Source: DATJHM01 sp963777355
GTDB lineage: Bacteria; Chloroflexota; Ktedonobacteria; Ktedonobacterales; Ktedonobacteraceae
Length of the DNA: 64,000 nucleotides
Assembly: GCA_963777355.1 (NCBI GenBank)
Contig: CAVZQK010000026.1
Span: 247,984-311,983, forward strand
Reading direction: 5' to 3'
Of this stretch, positions 54,768 through 63,626 are shown one piece after another (position 1 is the stretch's first letter; each line of letters starts with the position of its first letter). Made by a program: the position numbers and the translations under genes. The notes below the pieces were generated by a model. The model searched no databases. It had not been told where the DNA came from and worked only from the letters and a program-made list of their open reading frames with translations.

Positions 54768-55844
54768 ATGCATCAATCGTTACAGTCGCGTATCCCGGTA
54801 GCTGTACTCGGCGCTACCGGCATGGTTGGACAACGTTTTATCGAACTTTTGCAGCATCATCCCTGGTTTGAACTGGTTGCTCTTGCCGCTTCGGATCGCC
54901 ATGCTGGCCGTCCCTACGGCGAGGTTACCAGTTGGCGACTCTCTGGCAGCGAGATGCCTGCGGCAATTGCCCATCTGCCGGTGGTTGCCTGCCGCCCGGA
55001 TGCGTTGCCTGGCATAAAAATTGCTTTTTCGGCTCTGCCCGGTGAGATTGCCGGTGATATCGAGCGAGCTTTTGCCGAGGCGGGCGTTGCGGTCTTCAGC
55101 AATGCGAAAAATTATCGCATGGAACTAGATGTGCCCCTGCTTATCCCTGAAGTAAATCCTGAACATATTGTCGCTGTCGTTGAGCAGCGCAAACGACGGA
55201 ACTGGTCCGGCTGTATTGTGACGAACGCAAATTGTTGTGCTACCCCGCTGGTGATGGCTCTCAAACCTCTCCAACAAGCGTTTGGCCTGCGCAAAGTAAT
55301 GGTGACGACTATGCAGGCAATTTCTGGCGCTGGCTATCCAGGTCTCCCTTCTTACGATATTCTGGATAATGTCATCCCTTATATCAGTTCCGAGGAGGAG
55401 AAGCTGGAGAGTGAGACGCTAAAGATGCTTGGCTCCTGGGAAGAAGGCGCTGGTTTTACGAATGCTCCCGCTGTTGTCAGTGCTCAATGTAACCGTGTTG
55501 CGACTCGCGAGGGCCACCTCGAATGTGTGAGCGTTGAACTGGAGCGCGAGGCAACTCCTGAGCAACTGATTGCTGCCTGGGAAAGCTTCAGTCCCGAACC
55601 CCAACAGCTCAAGCTCCCGACTGCTCCCGCCCAGGCCTTATTGTATCGCCGCGAGATTGATCGCCCTCAGACGTTGCGAGACCGCGACGCTGGGAATGGG
55701 ATGACGGTGAGTATTGGCCGTTTACGCCGCTGCCCCATTCTGAGCTATAAATTTGTAGTCCTGGGCCACAATACAATTCGCGGGGCCGCTGGTGGCTCCA
55801 TTCTGAATGCTGAACTCTTTGTGCGCAAAAACCTTTTGCCATAG
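54768..55844 (+). CDS. asd: aspartate-semialdehyde dehydrogenase
   Basis: Reduces aspartyl phosphate to aspartate semialdehyde with NADPH. 358 aa. N-terminal NADP site VAVLGATGMVGQRFIELL; catalytic Cys in TNANCCATPLVMAL; the conserved TMQAISGAGYPG; a C-terminal HNTIRGAAGGSILNAE. Length and sequence resemble the archaeal/fungal-type enzyme more than the E. coli type. A ribosome-binding site (GAAGGAAA) 7 bases upstream selects the ATG at 54768; another ATG at 54763 is out of frame. Last gene of the met/asp operon, convergent with the S53 peptidase 14 bases away, with no room for a separate terminator. Confidence 0.93.
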   Translation: MHQSLQSRIPVAVLGATGMVGQRFIELLQHHPWFELVALAASDRHAGRPYGEVTSWRLSGSEMPAAIAHLPVVACRPDALPGIKIAFSALPGEIAGDIERAFAEAGVAVFSNAKNYRMELDVPLLIPEVNPEHIVAVVEQRKRRNWSGCIVTNANCCATPLVMALKPLQQAFGLRKVMVTTMQAISGAGYPGLPSYDILDNVIPYISSEEEKLESETLKMLGSWEEGAGFTNAPAVVSAQCNRVATREGHLECVSVELEREATPEQLIAAWESFSPEPQQLKLPTAPAQALLYRREIDRPQTLRDRDAGNGMTVSIGRLRRCPILSYKFVVLGHNTIRGAAGGSILNAELFVRKNLLP

Positions 55845-55857
55845 TTTATTCTACTAC

Positions 55858-57207
55858 TTATCCCTGAGCACTGTTTGTTTGTGGAATAGCCTGGATCAGA
55901 TCGGGGAGCAACTTATCGGCAACTGGCGAGCCCAACCCGGTCACCGGGTCCCAACCAGACACGGCTGGATAGCCTGGCACGGTGGTATCGGGATTGGTAT
56001 TGTTCCCTTGCGTAATATCACGAAAATCTTGCGCATATTTGTCGGTACCGCTAATTTTATAAAGTGTTGGATTGAGAAGGCTCAGCGGATGCCCTGCAAG
56101 CTGATTGCCGACTGCGGCGATCCCGGCCCATAGTGGCGCACTGGCACTGGTTCCGCCTGCAATTGTCCAGGCACCGTTCACATAAATAGCCATACCTGTG
56201 GACGGATTGGCATCTCCGGCAACATCAGGCACGCCTCGCCGATTGGCTAGCTGGCTTTCAACTGCCTGGGATTCGTTTTGCTGATACGATGGGGTCTTGT
56301 AGAAACGACTGAAGCCGCCGCCACTATGGTCCCAGCCCTGTTCAGTATAGCCGATGCCATTGCGTTGAACTGTAGTGCCCCCTACGCTGGTAACCCAGGG
56401 AGAGTCGGCGGGAAAACTGGTCGTTGGTACTGTGGCCAGTCTTTTCCCGGCAAGGTCCGCATAGTCTGTTGAGCCATTGTCACCAGAGGAGGCAAAGAAG
56501 GTAATTCCCTGGTGCAGGGTGGCGTTCTCAAAAATCGTATTCCAGAGCGCAAGCTCCTGTTGACTGGTTGCATCCTGTAAGGTAAGCTCCGATGCCCCCC
56601 AACTCTGTGAAACGATATTCCCTAATTTGTGATCGAGGGTGTAATGCAAAAGCTGGCGAAACTCTGGTAAGCCAATGGTTCCCTCTGTCTCTGCCACGGG
56701 ACTGGTCAGGACGACAATTTTCGCATCTGGGGCAATGGCGTGGAAGATTTGTACATCCAGGGTGGTCTCGCCTGCCCATCCACCTTTATCTTTGCGTGGA
56801 TCGTATTCAGCTTCATGAATGGGTGAAATGATGTCCAGATTCACTGCTGGCAAGCCAAATTGGTTATCGAAGACATCCATGTCCTGGCGTAGCGTTGGGC
56901 TGCCAAAAGAGACGATATCGATGATCGTCTGCCCCTTTCCCGTGAATCCTTGCTGATATAAAGATTCTACTCCGTAAGCAACACGCAGAGCATGAGGCGT
57001 CAAGCAGCTATGTAAATCACGTAGATCGGCTGGGCAGATATCGCCCTGTGGATCGTTTTTCGTTGCTATTGGCGTAGATGTTGCTTGTGCCGGTTGCGCT
57101 GTCGCTCCAGCTTTGCCCTGGTTTTCGGACGTACTTCCCCCACTACATGCTGTTAGCAGGCAAACAAGGAGCAGCGAGGAGAAGTAGAGACGCGTAAAAT
57201 TTGGCAT
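55858..57207 (-). CDS. S53 (sedolisin/kumamolisin-like) lipoprotein protease
   Basis: 449 aa secreted serine-carboxyl peptidase. A lipobox (LLTAC, Cys21) follows a hydrophobic signal, so the protein is probably a membrane-anchored lipoprotein. The catalytic pair is E147-x3-D151 in WAGETTLDVQ. The oxyanion Asp is probably in FFASSGDNGSTDY, and the nucleophile in GGTSASAPLWAGI. The C-terminal calcium site is covered by QDFRDITQGNN and SGWDPVTGLGSP. The prodomain is very short: only about 50 residues lie between the lipobox and the protease core. These enzymes work at acid pH; role likely degradation of external protein. Strand opposite to asd. Confidence 0.9.
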   Translation of the reverse strand: MPNFTRLYFSSLLLVCLLTACSGGSTSENQGKAGATAQPAQATSTPIATKNDPQGDICPADLRDLHSCLTPHALRVAYGVESLYQQGFTGKGQTIIDIVSFGSPTLRQDMDVFDNQFGLPAVNLDIISPIHEAEYDPRKDKGGWAGETTLDVQIFHAIAPDAKIVVLTSPVAETEGTIGLPEFRQLLHYTLDHKLGNIVSQSWGASELTLQDATSQQELALWNTIFENATLHQGITFFASSGDNGSTDYADLAGKRLATVPTTSFPADSPWVTSVGGTTVQRNGIGYTEQGWDHSGGGFSRFYKTPSYQQNESQAVESQLANRRGVPDVAGDANPSTGMAIYVNGAWTIAGGTSASAPLWAGIAAVGNQLAGHPLSLLNPTLYKISGTDKYAQDFRDITQGNNTNPDTTVPGYPAVSGWDPVTGLGSPVADKLLPDLIQAIPQTNSAQG

Positions 57208-57540
57208 GAATGGCTCCTGATATCTTTCTCAAAATTATGCTAGATAAGGACCCTCATTATATATCAAAGGTTCTCGTTCCTGTCGCAGTCTGCATAGGGA
57301 AAATACCAGGTTGAAGGTTTTTAACGCAATTACTTGCAGAAATCAGGTTTAATTGAAGAGCGGTATGAAAGGCTAAAAAAGAAGTGCTTAGCAGGCATGT
57401 AGGCCTATAGTCCTACATCAAGCAGGGATAACTTGACCAATGAAGGGATTGTGAGTAGATTAAGTTTTAGATGCTGAGCCACTTTAAATATGGAACTTAC
57501 CTTATTTTGTCTGTTTCAACTGGATTGAAGGAATTTGTGT
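57208..57540. other. intergenic region between S53 protease and CHAP protein
   Basis: About 330 bases between divergent genes, which should carry both promoters. AT-rich. No hairpin, tRNA or riboswitch recognised. AAGGAA just before 57541 is the ribosome-binding site for the CHAP gene. Confidence 0.35.
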
Positions 57541-58530
57541 ATGTCGTTCTTGGACCATCGTCAAACCAGGCCTGATGAGAAAAACGCCCAGGCAAGTCCG
57601 CTCGAAGCTTCGGGTCTTGTCTCTCAAATGTCCCCGGTGGAACAGTTGTCTTTTCCGGGAGACGCTTCTTCCTCAAACACACCAGTTCCTCCTCTGTATG
57701 AAGCTCCGGCATCTCCTGTTGTGACCCGCGCTCTTGATAATGCCCAATCTCCCAATGTGACAAAGATGTTACCCGCTAATCCTACTACTGGCAATTTGCT
57801 ACCACCTCAACGAACTACGAATGGTTTGCGAGAACCTGTAGTGATTCGCGCCACTGGCAAGAAAAGCCGAGGTACTCTGCGTCCCCCACGTGGCCGCCGC
57901 ATGGTGGTGCACGTGGCAGTTACCGCCCTGCTCGCCTGTATCGTATTGGGAACATTGATTTCAGTCGTTCCTGTTGGCAGTCAGGTCCACGGTGTCTTTC
58001 AGCTCTTTTCCCCACTTAATAAGATGTTTACTACAAAGGAGAATCCCACCACTCTGATTGCTGCCCAGGCCGCAACGGCGACGGCAGTCACTCAAGATGG
58101 CTACGATCCTTCCGGGAATTATCAAAGTGTGTATGCAGGTGTGCCTACCGCCCCCGCCGATGCTAGTTCCGGTGGCTCCAATCGTTTCTATTATGGTCAG
58201 TGTACATGGTGGGCGTCATATCGCTATCATGCGCTAACCGGTAAATGGCCTTCCTGGTTGGGGAATGCCTATGAATGGTATTATGGAGCCTTGAATGCTG
58301 GCTGGACCGTCTCGGCTACGCCTCATGTTCCTTCGATCATTGTAATGATGCCCGGTGTGGAGGGAGCAAGCTATGGCTATGGACACGTCGCGGTTGTGGA
58401 GCAGGTGCTGGGTGGTGGCCAGGTGATGACGAGTAATTTTAACTGGGGCTTTGGTAACTGGGGTGTTCGCACCGATCAGGTATTTCAGCAGGGACCGGGT
58501 ATCTGGTTTTTATCTTATCCTGGTTTGTAA
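57541..58530 (+). CDS. membrane-anchored CHAP-domain peptidoglycan amidase/endopeptidase
   Basis: About 329 aa. A long polar N-terminus (about 120 residues, probably cytoplasmic) precedes a membrane helix (VHVAVTALLACIVLGTLISV). The C-terminal CHAP domain holds the catalytic Cys in YYGQCTWWASYRYH and His in YGYGHVAVVEQV, and ends in a FNWGFGNWGVRT strand. CHAP enzymes cut peptidoglycan peptides. No binding repeat is present; anchoring is by the single helix. I choose the ATG at 57541, since AAGGAA lies just upstream. A strong terminator follows. Confidence 0.88.
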   Translation: MSFLDHRQTRPDEKNAQASPLEASGLVSQMSPVEQLSFPGDASSSNTPVPPLYEAPASPVVTRALDNAQSPNVTKMLPANPTTGNLLPPQRTTNGLREPVVIRATGKKSRGTLRPPRGRRMVVHVAVTALLACIVLGTLISVVPVGSQVHGVFQLFSPLNKMFTTKENPTTLIAAQAATATAVTQDGYDPSGNYQSVYAGVPTAPADASSGGSNRFYYGQCTWWASYRYHALTGKWPSWLGNAYEWYYGALNAGWTVSATPHVPSIIVMMPGVEGASYGYGHVAVVEQVLGGGQVMTSNFNWGFGNWGVRTDQVFQQGPGIWFLSYPGL

Positions 58531-58562
58531 ATAGCGCTCCTTTTTTACTAGAAGAAGAGTAG

Positions 58563-58606
58563 AGAAGAGAAGGAAGACTTTTACTTCCTTCTCTTCTTAT
58601 TTTTTC
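58563..58606. terminator. intrinsic terminator between CHAP and DUF5522 genes
   Basis: AGAAGAGAAGGAAG (58563-58576), loop of 7, CTTCCTTCTCTTCT (58584-58597), then TATTTTTTC. A perfect 14-bp stem with a T-tract, and the last bases of the convergent gene fall inside it. Confidence 0.92.
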
Positions 58607-58923
58607 GCCTCCCAGCGCTCCAACATTTGCTCATAGTGCTGGATCATCCTGCGATGATAGCTCTGTTTCGACTCAGGACCAGATGCAACCTCTTCTTGAT
58701 GATAGGTGAGTAATGCCACTGCTCCTTCTAGCGAGCGCCGAGAGACGCTAATGCGCTGGATATAATCAATTGGCACTGGTAGCCACTCTTCGTCCAAGCG
58801 CCAGTTCACATAGGGACAGTTGCTACAGCGGTTGCCGCAACAATGACCCCTGCGTATCAGAAATCCCCGTGTTGCCCGGTAGAGCCCTTCTGACGTAATC
58901 TCCCAATCCCCATCCTGTTCCAT
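58597..58923 (-). CDS. DUF5522-like Cys-rich protein
   Basis: 108 aa. The core GFLIRRGHCCGNRCSNCPYV is the DUF5522 signature (an RGxCCGxxCxxCPY block), with four clustered Cys that could bind a metal or an iron-sulfur cluster. The rest is an acidic/aromatic linker and a C-terminal helix (SYHRRMIQHYEQMLERW). Function unknown; members often lie by tRNA-modification or nucleotide genes, but not here. Its 3' end lies inside the shared terminator. Confidence 0.8.
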   Translation of the reverse strand: MEQDGDWEITSEGLYRATRGFLIRRGHCCGNRCSNCPYVNWRLDEEWLPVPIDYIQRISVSRRSLEGAVALLTYHQEEVASGPESKQSYHRRMIQHYEQMLERWEAKK

Positions 58924-59249
58924 GATGTGTTTGATGCCCTCTTTTCACTTACAAACAGCGATCTACCAGGGCAGTCTACGCTATGGAAAGCAGAGATGCA
59001 AGATTCGTTTCGTCTTTTATGGTTTCCTCTTTGAGGAATTGTATGGATTGTTATGCTTTCTTTCTGCTTAAAATAAGTTTTTAAGTTAAAATATGTTAAT
59101 ATATTAATATGTTTACAGTAAAGTGTTGCCTAATAGCTTCTATATTAGAGAAAACTGTTGCAATTTAGCATGTAAAATAGCTTTCTAGAAAAACATGCGT
59201 TTTGTGCTATGCATATAGATCAGAAAATTGTGTTAAAGGACAAATATAT
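58924..59249. other. AT-rich intergenic region
   Basis: About 325 bases of high A+T, including ttaatatattaatatg near 59095, which is palindromic but short. It should contain the promoters of the two divergent genes. AAAGGA before 59250 is the ribosome-binding site of the next gene. Nothing else recognised. Confidence 0.35.
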
Positions 59250-60359
59250 ATGATAGTAGATATAGGGCAGATAGAAAATTGTTTTAATATAAAGTGTATA
59301 AGGGAATCATGGGCAGCGAAGCTTTATTTTGCTCATAAGATGAATACATCTTATGATTTAGTCCTAAAAGTTCTTTATTTTAATAAAAATGATTCTCGTG
59401 CTGCTTTCACTTTGCTATCAGAGCGGCAGGCATGCCAGATAGAAGCTATGTACTGGAATGCACAATTTACTTCTAATGTTTATCTTGGTTTAGCTTCGCT
59501 CCTTTATTGTGATGAAAAGCTTATTTGTATAGGGAAAATTATTTACGAAGCTGAAAAGGCAAATGAATTACTCGATGCAACAAAGGAATATGTCCTGATA
59601 ATGCGTGCTCTTCCCGATGAACATCGATTGGATTGGATATTGTCACATGCTTCTCATAGCCAAATATATCCTTTATTAGATCGACTTATAAATCGAATAA
59701 TTTATATTCATGCTAATATTGCTATCGCTCCTGTTAATACTTCTCAGCAAAATCAGGATGGAATGATTTATGGTAGTTATGAACAATTAAGAGCGAAACT
59801 TGAGCATAACTTCACTTTTCTGAATGAAGTTATGCACATGGATGGAGATCATTATGATCTTCTCTGTCATTGTCTAATTGATAGCTTAAAAATAATGATC
59901 GATCATCCTGATAGTAAAAAGTATTTTGAGCAGCGTTTACATCACCAGTATATTAAGCGATGCCACGGGGACTTAAAATCATCAAATATTTGGCTTGATA
60001 ATCCCACTGACACTACAGATGACGGTGGTGTAAAAATTTTGGACGTCATTGATTTTAATGATAATTATTATTACATCGATGTTCTAAGTGATTTTGCGAT
60101 GTTAGTTATTGATATTGAGTTGCTGACTCATTCATCTTTATACTCTGATTATATGATGGAGTCTTATTTGCAACGTAGTCAACAAACCGATGATATATCG
60201 CAGTTGATATTAGCATACTATTTAACTGAAAAAGCAATTGTACGCAGTGTAGTAAATATTTTATATGATAATCAACCTGATGTTGGGTTAGAGTTCTTAT
60301 ATTTAGCATCACAACACCTAATAAAGTTAAATACTCTTCTAAGTCTGTCACCTTTTTAA
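59250..60359 (+). CDS. aminoglycoside-phosphotransferase-fold kinase
   Basis: About 369 aa. The catalytic loop is CHGDLKSSNIWLD, with the APH Brenner motif HGDxxxxN, and the metal-binding DxD equivalent is in VIDFNDNYYYIDVLSDFAML. N-terminal beta strands include LVLKVLYF, where the Lys is the probable ATP-binding residue. The family phosphorylates small molecules such as antibiotics, choline or sugars, or proteins; the target is unknown. It is far more AT-rich than the rest of the window, which suggests transfer. I choose the ATG at 59250 because AAAGGA lies just upstream. It converges on the NTPase cluster, with a gap of about 50 bases. Confidence 0.8.
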   Translation: MIVDIGQIENCFNIKCIRESWAAKLYFAHKMNTSYDLVLKVLYFNKNDSRAAFTLLSERQACQIEAMYWNAQFTSNVYLGLASLLYCDEKLICIGKIIYEAEKANELLDATKEYVLIMRALPDEHRLDWILSHASHSQIYPLLDRLINRIIYIHANIAIAPVNTSQQNQDGMIYGSYEQLRAKLEHNFTFLNEVMHMDGDHYDLLCHCLIDSLKIMIDHPDSKKYFEQRLHHQYIKRCHGDLKSSNIWLDNPTDTTDDGGVKILDVIDFNDNYYYIDVLSDFAMLVIDIELLTHSSLYSDYMMESYLQRSQQTDDISQLILAYYLTEKAIVRSVVNILYDNQPDVGLEFLYLASQHLIKLNTLLSLSPF

Positions 60360-60412
60360 AATAATACTAGAACACATAATTATAGAGGTTCAGCAGAAAG
60401 TTTTTTTATTCC

Positions 60413-62011
60413 TTATTCTAGATGTAACCATTCACTGTGCTTTAGGGAATACTGACCACCATAATGATTAGTAATAAGATCTACATCGTGGCTTATATTG
60501 CGCAATTTTTTACGAAGATGATGCATACGTTGCGTGAATGTTGCCTTCTCGATAGATTTGCCCCATGCATTTTGTATTAGCAGGGTTTCTGAGCAATAGT
60601 TTGGATATTGTAATAACGTCTTCAAAAGATGGTATTCTAGTTCAGAGAGCGCAGTGCGTTCAGGATTCTTGCCAGGAGGAGCAATTGTTAGCCAGAAACC
60701 TCTCGTAATGACCGGATTATTTATCTTAGTTTTCTGTTGAAGAAAATGTCGTAATATAGCTCCTGGATAGTAAGTTGGTTGAGCAGGTTCGATGCGAAGG
60801 ATACCTTCATTAGATAATATATAACGTAGCTCAGCTCCGAGCCAGTCTCTTTTCTCATCAGAGATAATATCAGTGGTTTGATGGTGAGCGGAGAGGCTGA
60901 CAAAATCGAAGAAGCGATTTTTTATCTCCTCGTCAAGTTGTTCTAATGCTTCTTGTAGTCTTTGCCAAAGATGAGTAAGAAAAGTTGAGATACGGCTATT
61001 AATAAGCTCGACAATCTGTATTTTTACACTTTCTTCTAGATTTTGCCAGTTATTGTTAGCTATTGCTATGTTTTGCTTCGCATTAAATGTATGATAACAG
61101 AATTGTTGAAGTAGGTGTGGATGAGATCCTGCCTGCTCAAGTATCCATTGCTGTTCTGCGGAAGAAAATATCTCTTGCTCTTTTAGGCTTTGAAATGCCT
61201 CTGCCCATGCGTGACCAAAGCTTTCTGGTTCTTGGGCAATATAGGCGATTGCTTCAGGCATAGGAAAAATTTGTAATGTGTAGGTGGTAAATCTTGCGAG
61301 ATCGGATGATAAATGCGGTGAAATATGCGTAAATTGATGAAGCGTTCCAGGTTGAGGAAGGCTGTTAATGGATAGAATCACACGCATATTTTCAAATTCA
61401 TCAAGCAAATCAACAAGAAGTCGGATAATGCCACTTTGGTCAAGCAGGGCCAATCCTCTATCTTGTGTATTCTGGCTGGCAGTGTAGATTTGGCTGCCTG
61501 GAGTAGCTGATAGTTGATGGATTCTATCTATGTTATCAAGAATGAAGTAGTAGCAAACTTTACTATTTGTAGCGCGAGAACGTCGTAAAAGTGCTCGTAA
61601 ACTTTTGATCCCTTCAGCTTGTTCCTGTTGAAATGAGCTATCTACCTGTGAGAGGATATTTATACAAGCATTGGCAAACAGATGTGGAAATTCGCTAACG
61701 TTTGTTGCATTTTCGAGGCTATTGAAGTCAATGCTTAAAAAATAAAGATCATCAAGAGCTAATACATTTTTCATTAATAGAAATGATCCTTCTTCTCGCC
61801 AGGACCAGGTGGCCTGGGGAGGCGTTTGTAAGTAACGAAGCAGTACAGTTTTTCCTATGCGGGGAGAGCCTGTCAATAGAACTGCGTTTAGATTAAGAAT
61901 AGCTGCTATATCACTATTCCGACCGGTAACATGACTTGTTATTTTATTATTTGCATCAGTATGAAGAAAGGGGTTGGGCAATGTTTGCCATGTATATTGA
62001 GTTTCTGACAT
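60413..62011 (-). CDS. STAND-like NTPase with C-terminal OmpR-type winged helix (paralog 1)
   Basis: 532 aa. N-terminal conserved WQTLPNPFLHTD and ITSHVTGRNSDIA, then Walker A LLTGSPRIGKTVLLRYL and Walker B YYFILDNIDRI. A helical middle (about 260-420) follows. The last about 95 residues form an OmpR/PhoB-type winged helix: RTALSELEYHLLKTLLQYP, AWGKSIEKATFTQRMHHLRKKL, GGQYSL. Architecture: signal-dependent NTPase fused to DNA binding, so probably a transcription regulator. Three bases after an identical-type paralog (62015-63608), which must share its transcript. Confidence 0.8.
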   Translation of the reverse strand: MSETQYTWQTLPNPFLHTDANNKITSHVTGRNSDIAAILNLNAVLLTGSPRIGKTVLLRYLQTPPQATWSWREEGSFLLMKNVLALDDLYFLSIDFNSLENATNVSEFPHLFANACINILSQVDSSFQQEQAEGIKSLRALLRRSRATNSKVCYYFILDNIDRIHQLSATPGSQIYTASQNTQDRGLALLDQSGIIRLLVDLLDEFENMRVILSINSLPQPGTLHQFTHISPHLSSDLARFTTYTLQIFPMPEAIAYIAQEPESFGHAWAEAFQSLKEQEIFSSAEQQWILEQAGSHPHLLQQFCYHTFNAKQNIAIANNNWQNLEESVKIQIVELINSRISTFLTHLWQRLQEALEQLDEEIKNRFFDFVSLSAHHQTTDIISDEKRDWLGAELRYILSNEGILRIEPAQPTYYPGAILRHFLQQKTKINNPVITRGFWLTIAPPGKNPERTALSELEYHLLKTLLQYPNYCSETLLIQNAWGKSIEKATFTQRMHHLRKKLRNISHDVDLITNHYGGQYSLKHSEWLHLE

Positions 62012-62014
62012 GAA

Positions 62015-63608
62015 CTACTCCAACACTAAACAATAGTCACAGGGCTGTAACGAGTATTGACTTCCATTGTGATAAATAATTACGTTTGTATTATTGCTAT
62101 GCTCTTTTAGCTTTTTGCGCAGCTGATACATGCGTTGATTGAATGTTCTTCGTTCGATGCTTTTTCCCCAGGCTCCACGTATTAATTCCTCTTCACTACA
62201 GTATTGTGGATGTTGAAGTAATGTTTTAATCAAACGATATTCAAGCTCAGAGAGTGAGACATGTTCTACCTGGAAGCCAGGGCGACTAATCGTAAGCCAG
62301 AAACCGCGTTGTAAGGGAATGTTGCTCTGATCAATCCTTTGGGTAAGATAGGTGCGCAAGATGAGCCCTGGCGTGTAGACAGGTTGGAAGGTCTCGTTTC
62401 GGACAAATCCCTCGCTCGAAAGAATATAGCGTAGTTCAGGTCCTAGCCAATCCCAGGTTTCGTGATAGATCTCCTGGATTGTGCTAATAGTATTGAGAAA
62501 AGAGAGAAACTCATAAAATTTTTGCCTGGTTTCAGACAAGCTCTTCTCTAGTGCCTCTTGAAGACGTTTCCAGAGACTATTGAGGAATGTGGTAATATGT
62601 TGGTTTACACGCTCTACAAGCTGTTTTTGCTCACTTGCTCTTAATTCCGACCATGTATGATTGTGTATGGCGTAGGTCTGTTTGAAATTGAAGGTGTGAA
62701 AGCAGCATTGTTGTAGTAAATAGGGATGGGTGCCTGCCAGTTCGCGAATCCAGTGTTGCTCTTCCTCAGTAAAAATTGAGTCTCCCCCCAGTTCGCGAAA
62801 ACTTCTTGCCCACGCGCTACCAAAGTCCCCTGGCTTTTGTGCTAGAAATGTTGTCGTGTCGCTCCAACTAAAACATTGTAGCGGGCTCGTTGTAAAACGT
62901 GCCAGATCTGCTGAAACATGCGTAAATTGATCGACGCTTTTTGGCCTGGGAAGACTGGTAAGTGCAAAGATCACTCCAAAGTAGCGGGAATTCATCAATA
63001 AGGTCAACCAACGTACGAATGGCCTCACAATGATTTAAGATCGCAATACCTCGCTCTTGTGGTGTACGTGCTTCACTCTGTTGTAATTCGGGAAGGTCTA
63101 TTTCGCTCTGATTCAGACGCTCAATGGAATCGAGCATTATAAAGCAACGCGTTCTGAGATTGCGACGTTCTATCTGTCGTAACAAACTACGCAGGCTTTT
63201 AAGATCTTCTTCCTGCGGAGGCTCAACGTCGTAGAGTTGTACTAATGCCTGTATACAAGCTTTGAGAAAGAAGGCAAGCATGTCTTGCTTACTCTGGATG
63301 TTTTCCAGAGTTGTTAAGTCGATCTGGATAAAATAAAGCTGGTCGAGCGCAAATTCTTCACGAATAAGCGCAAGACGCTCTTCTTTGCGCCACAACCATG
63401 CTTGCTGAGGCGGAATCTGAAGGTAACGAATGAGGGCCGTCTTGCCAATTTGAGGAGCACCTGTGAGAATGATCGCACTTTGATCCCCGGTGACGATCTC
63501 TAAAATATCACTACTTCTCCCAGAAACATGTCCTCGCATTTCGCTGTTGCTATCTGTACTCAGAAAAGGATTGGGGAGAGATTGCCAGGTATAGGGTCTC
63601 TCTAACAT
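62015..63608 (-). CDS. STAND-like NTPase-winged helix regulator (paralog 2, one apparent frameshift)
   Basis: Same architecture and many identical segments as the following gene: WQSLPNPFLSTDSN, Walker A LTGAPQIGKTALIRYL, Walker B CFIMLDSIERL, then the helical part and an OmpR-type winged helix (VSLSELEYRLIKTLLQHP; AWGKSIERRTFNQRMYQLRKKL). The frame breaks near 62986-62988, where GGG on the plus strand carries one base too many. Removal joins TLVDLIDEF to RYFGVIFALTSLP, exactly as in the paralog. Full length about 531 aa. ATG at 63608. Tandem duplication at this locus is clear. Confidence 0.85.
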
Positions 63609-63626
63609 GGGTCTTCCTCGTTTTCT

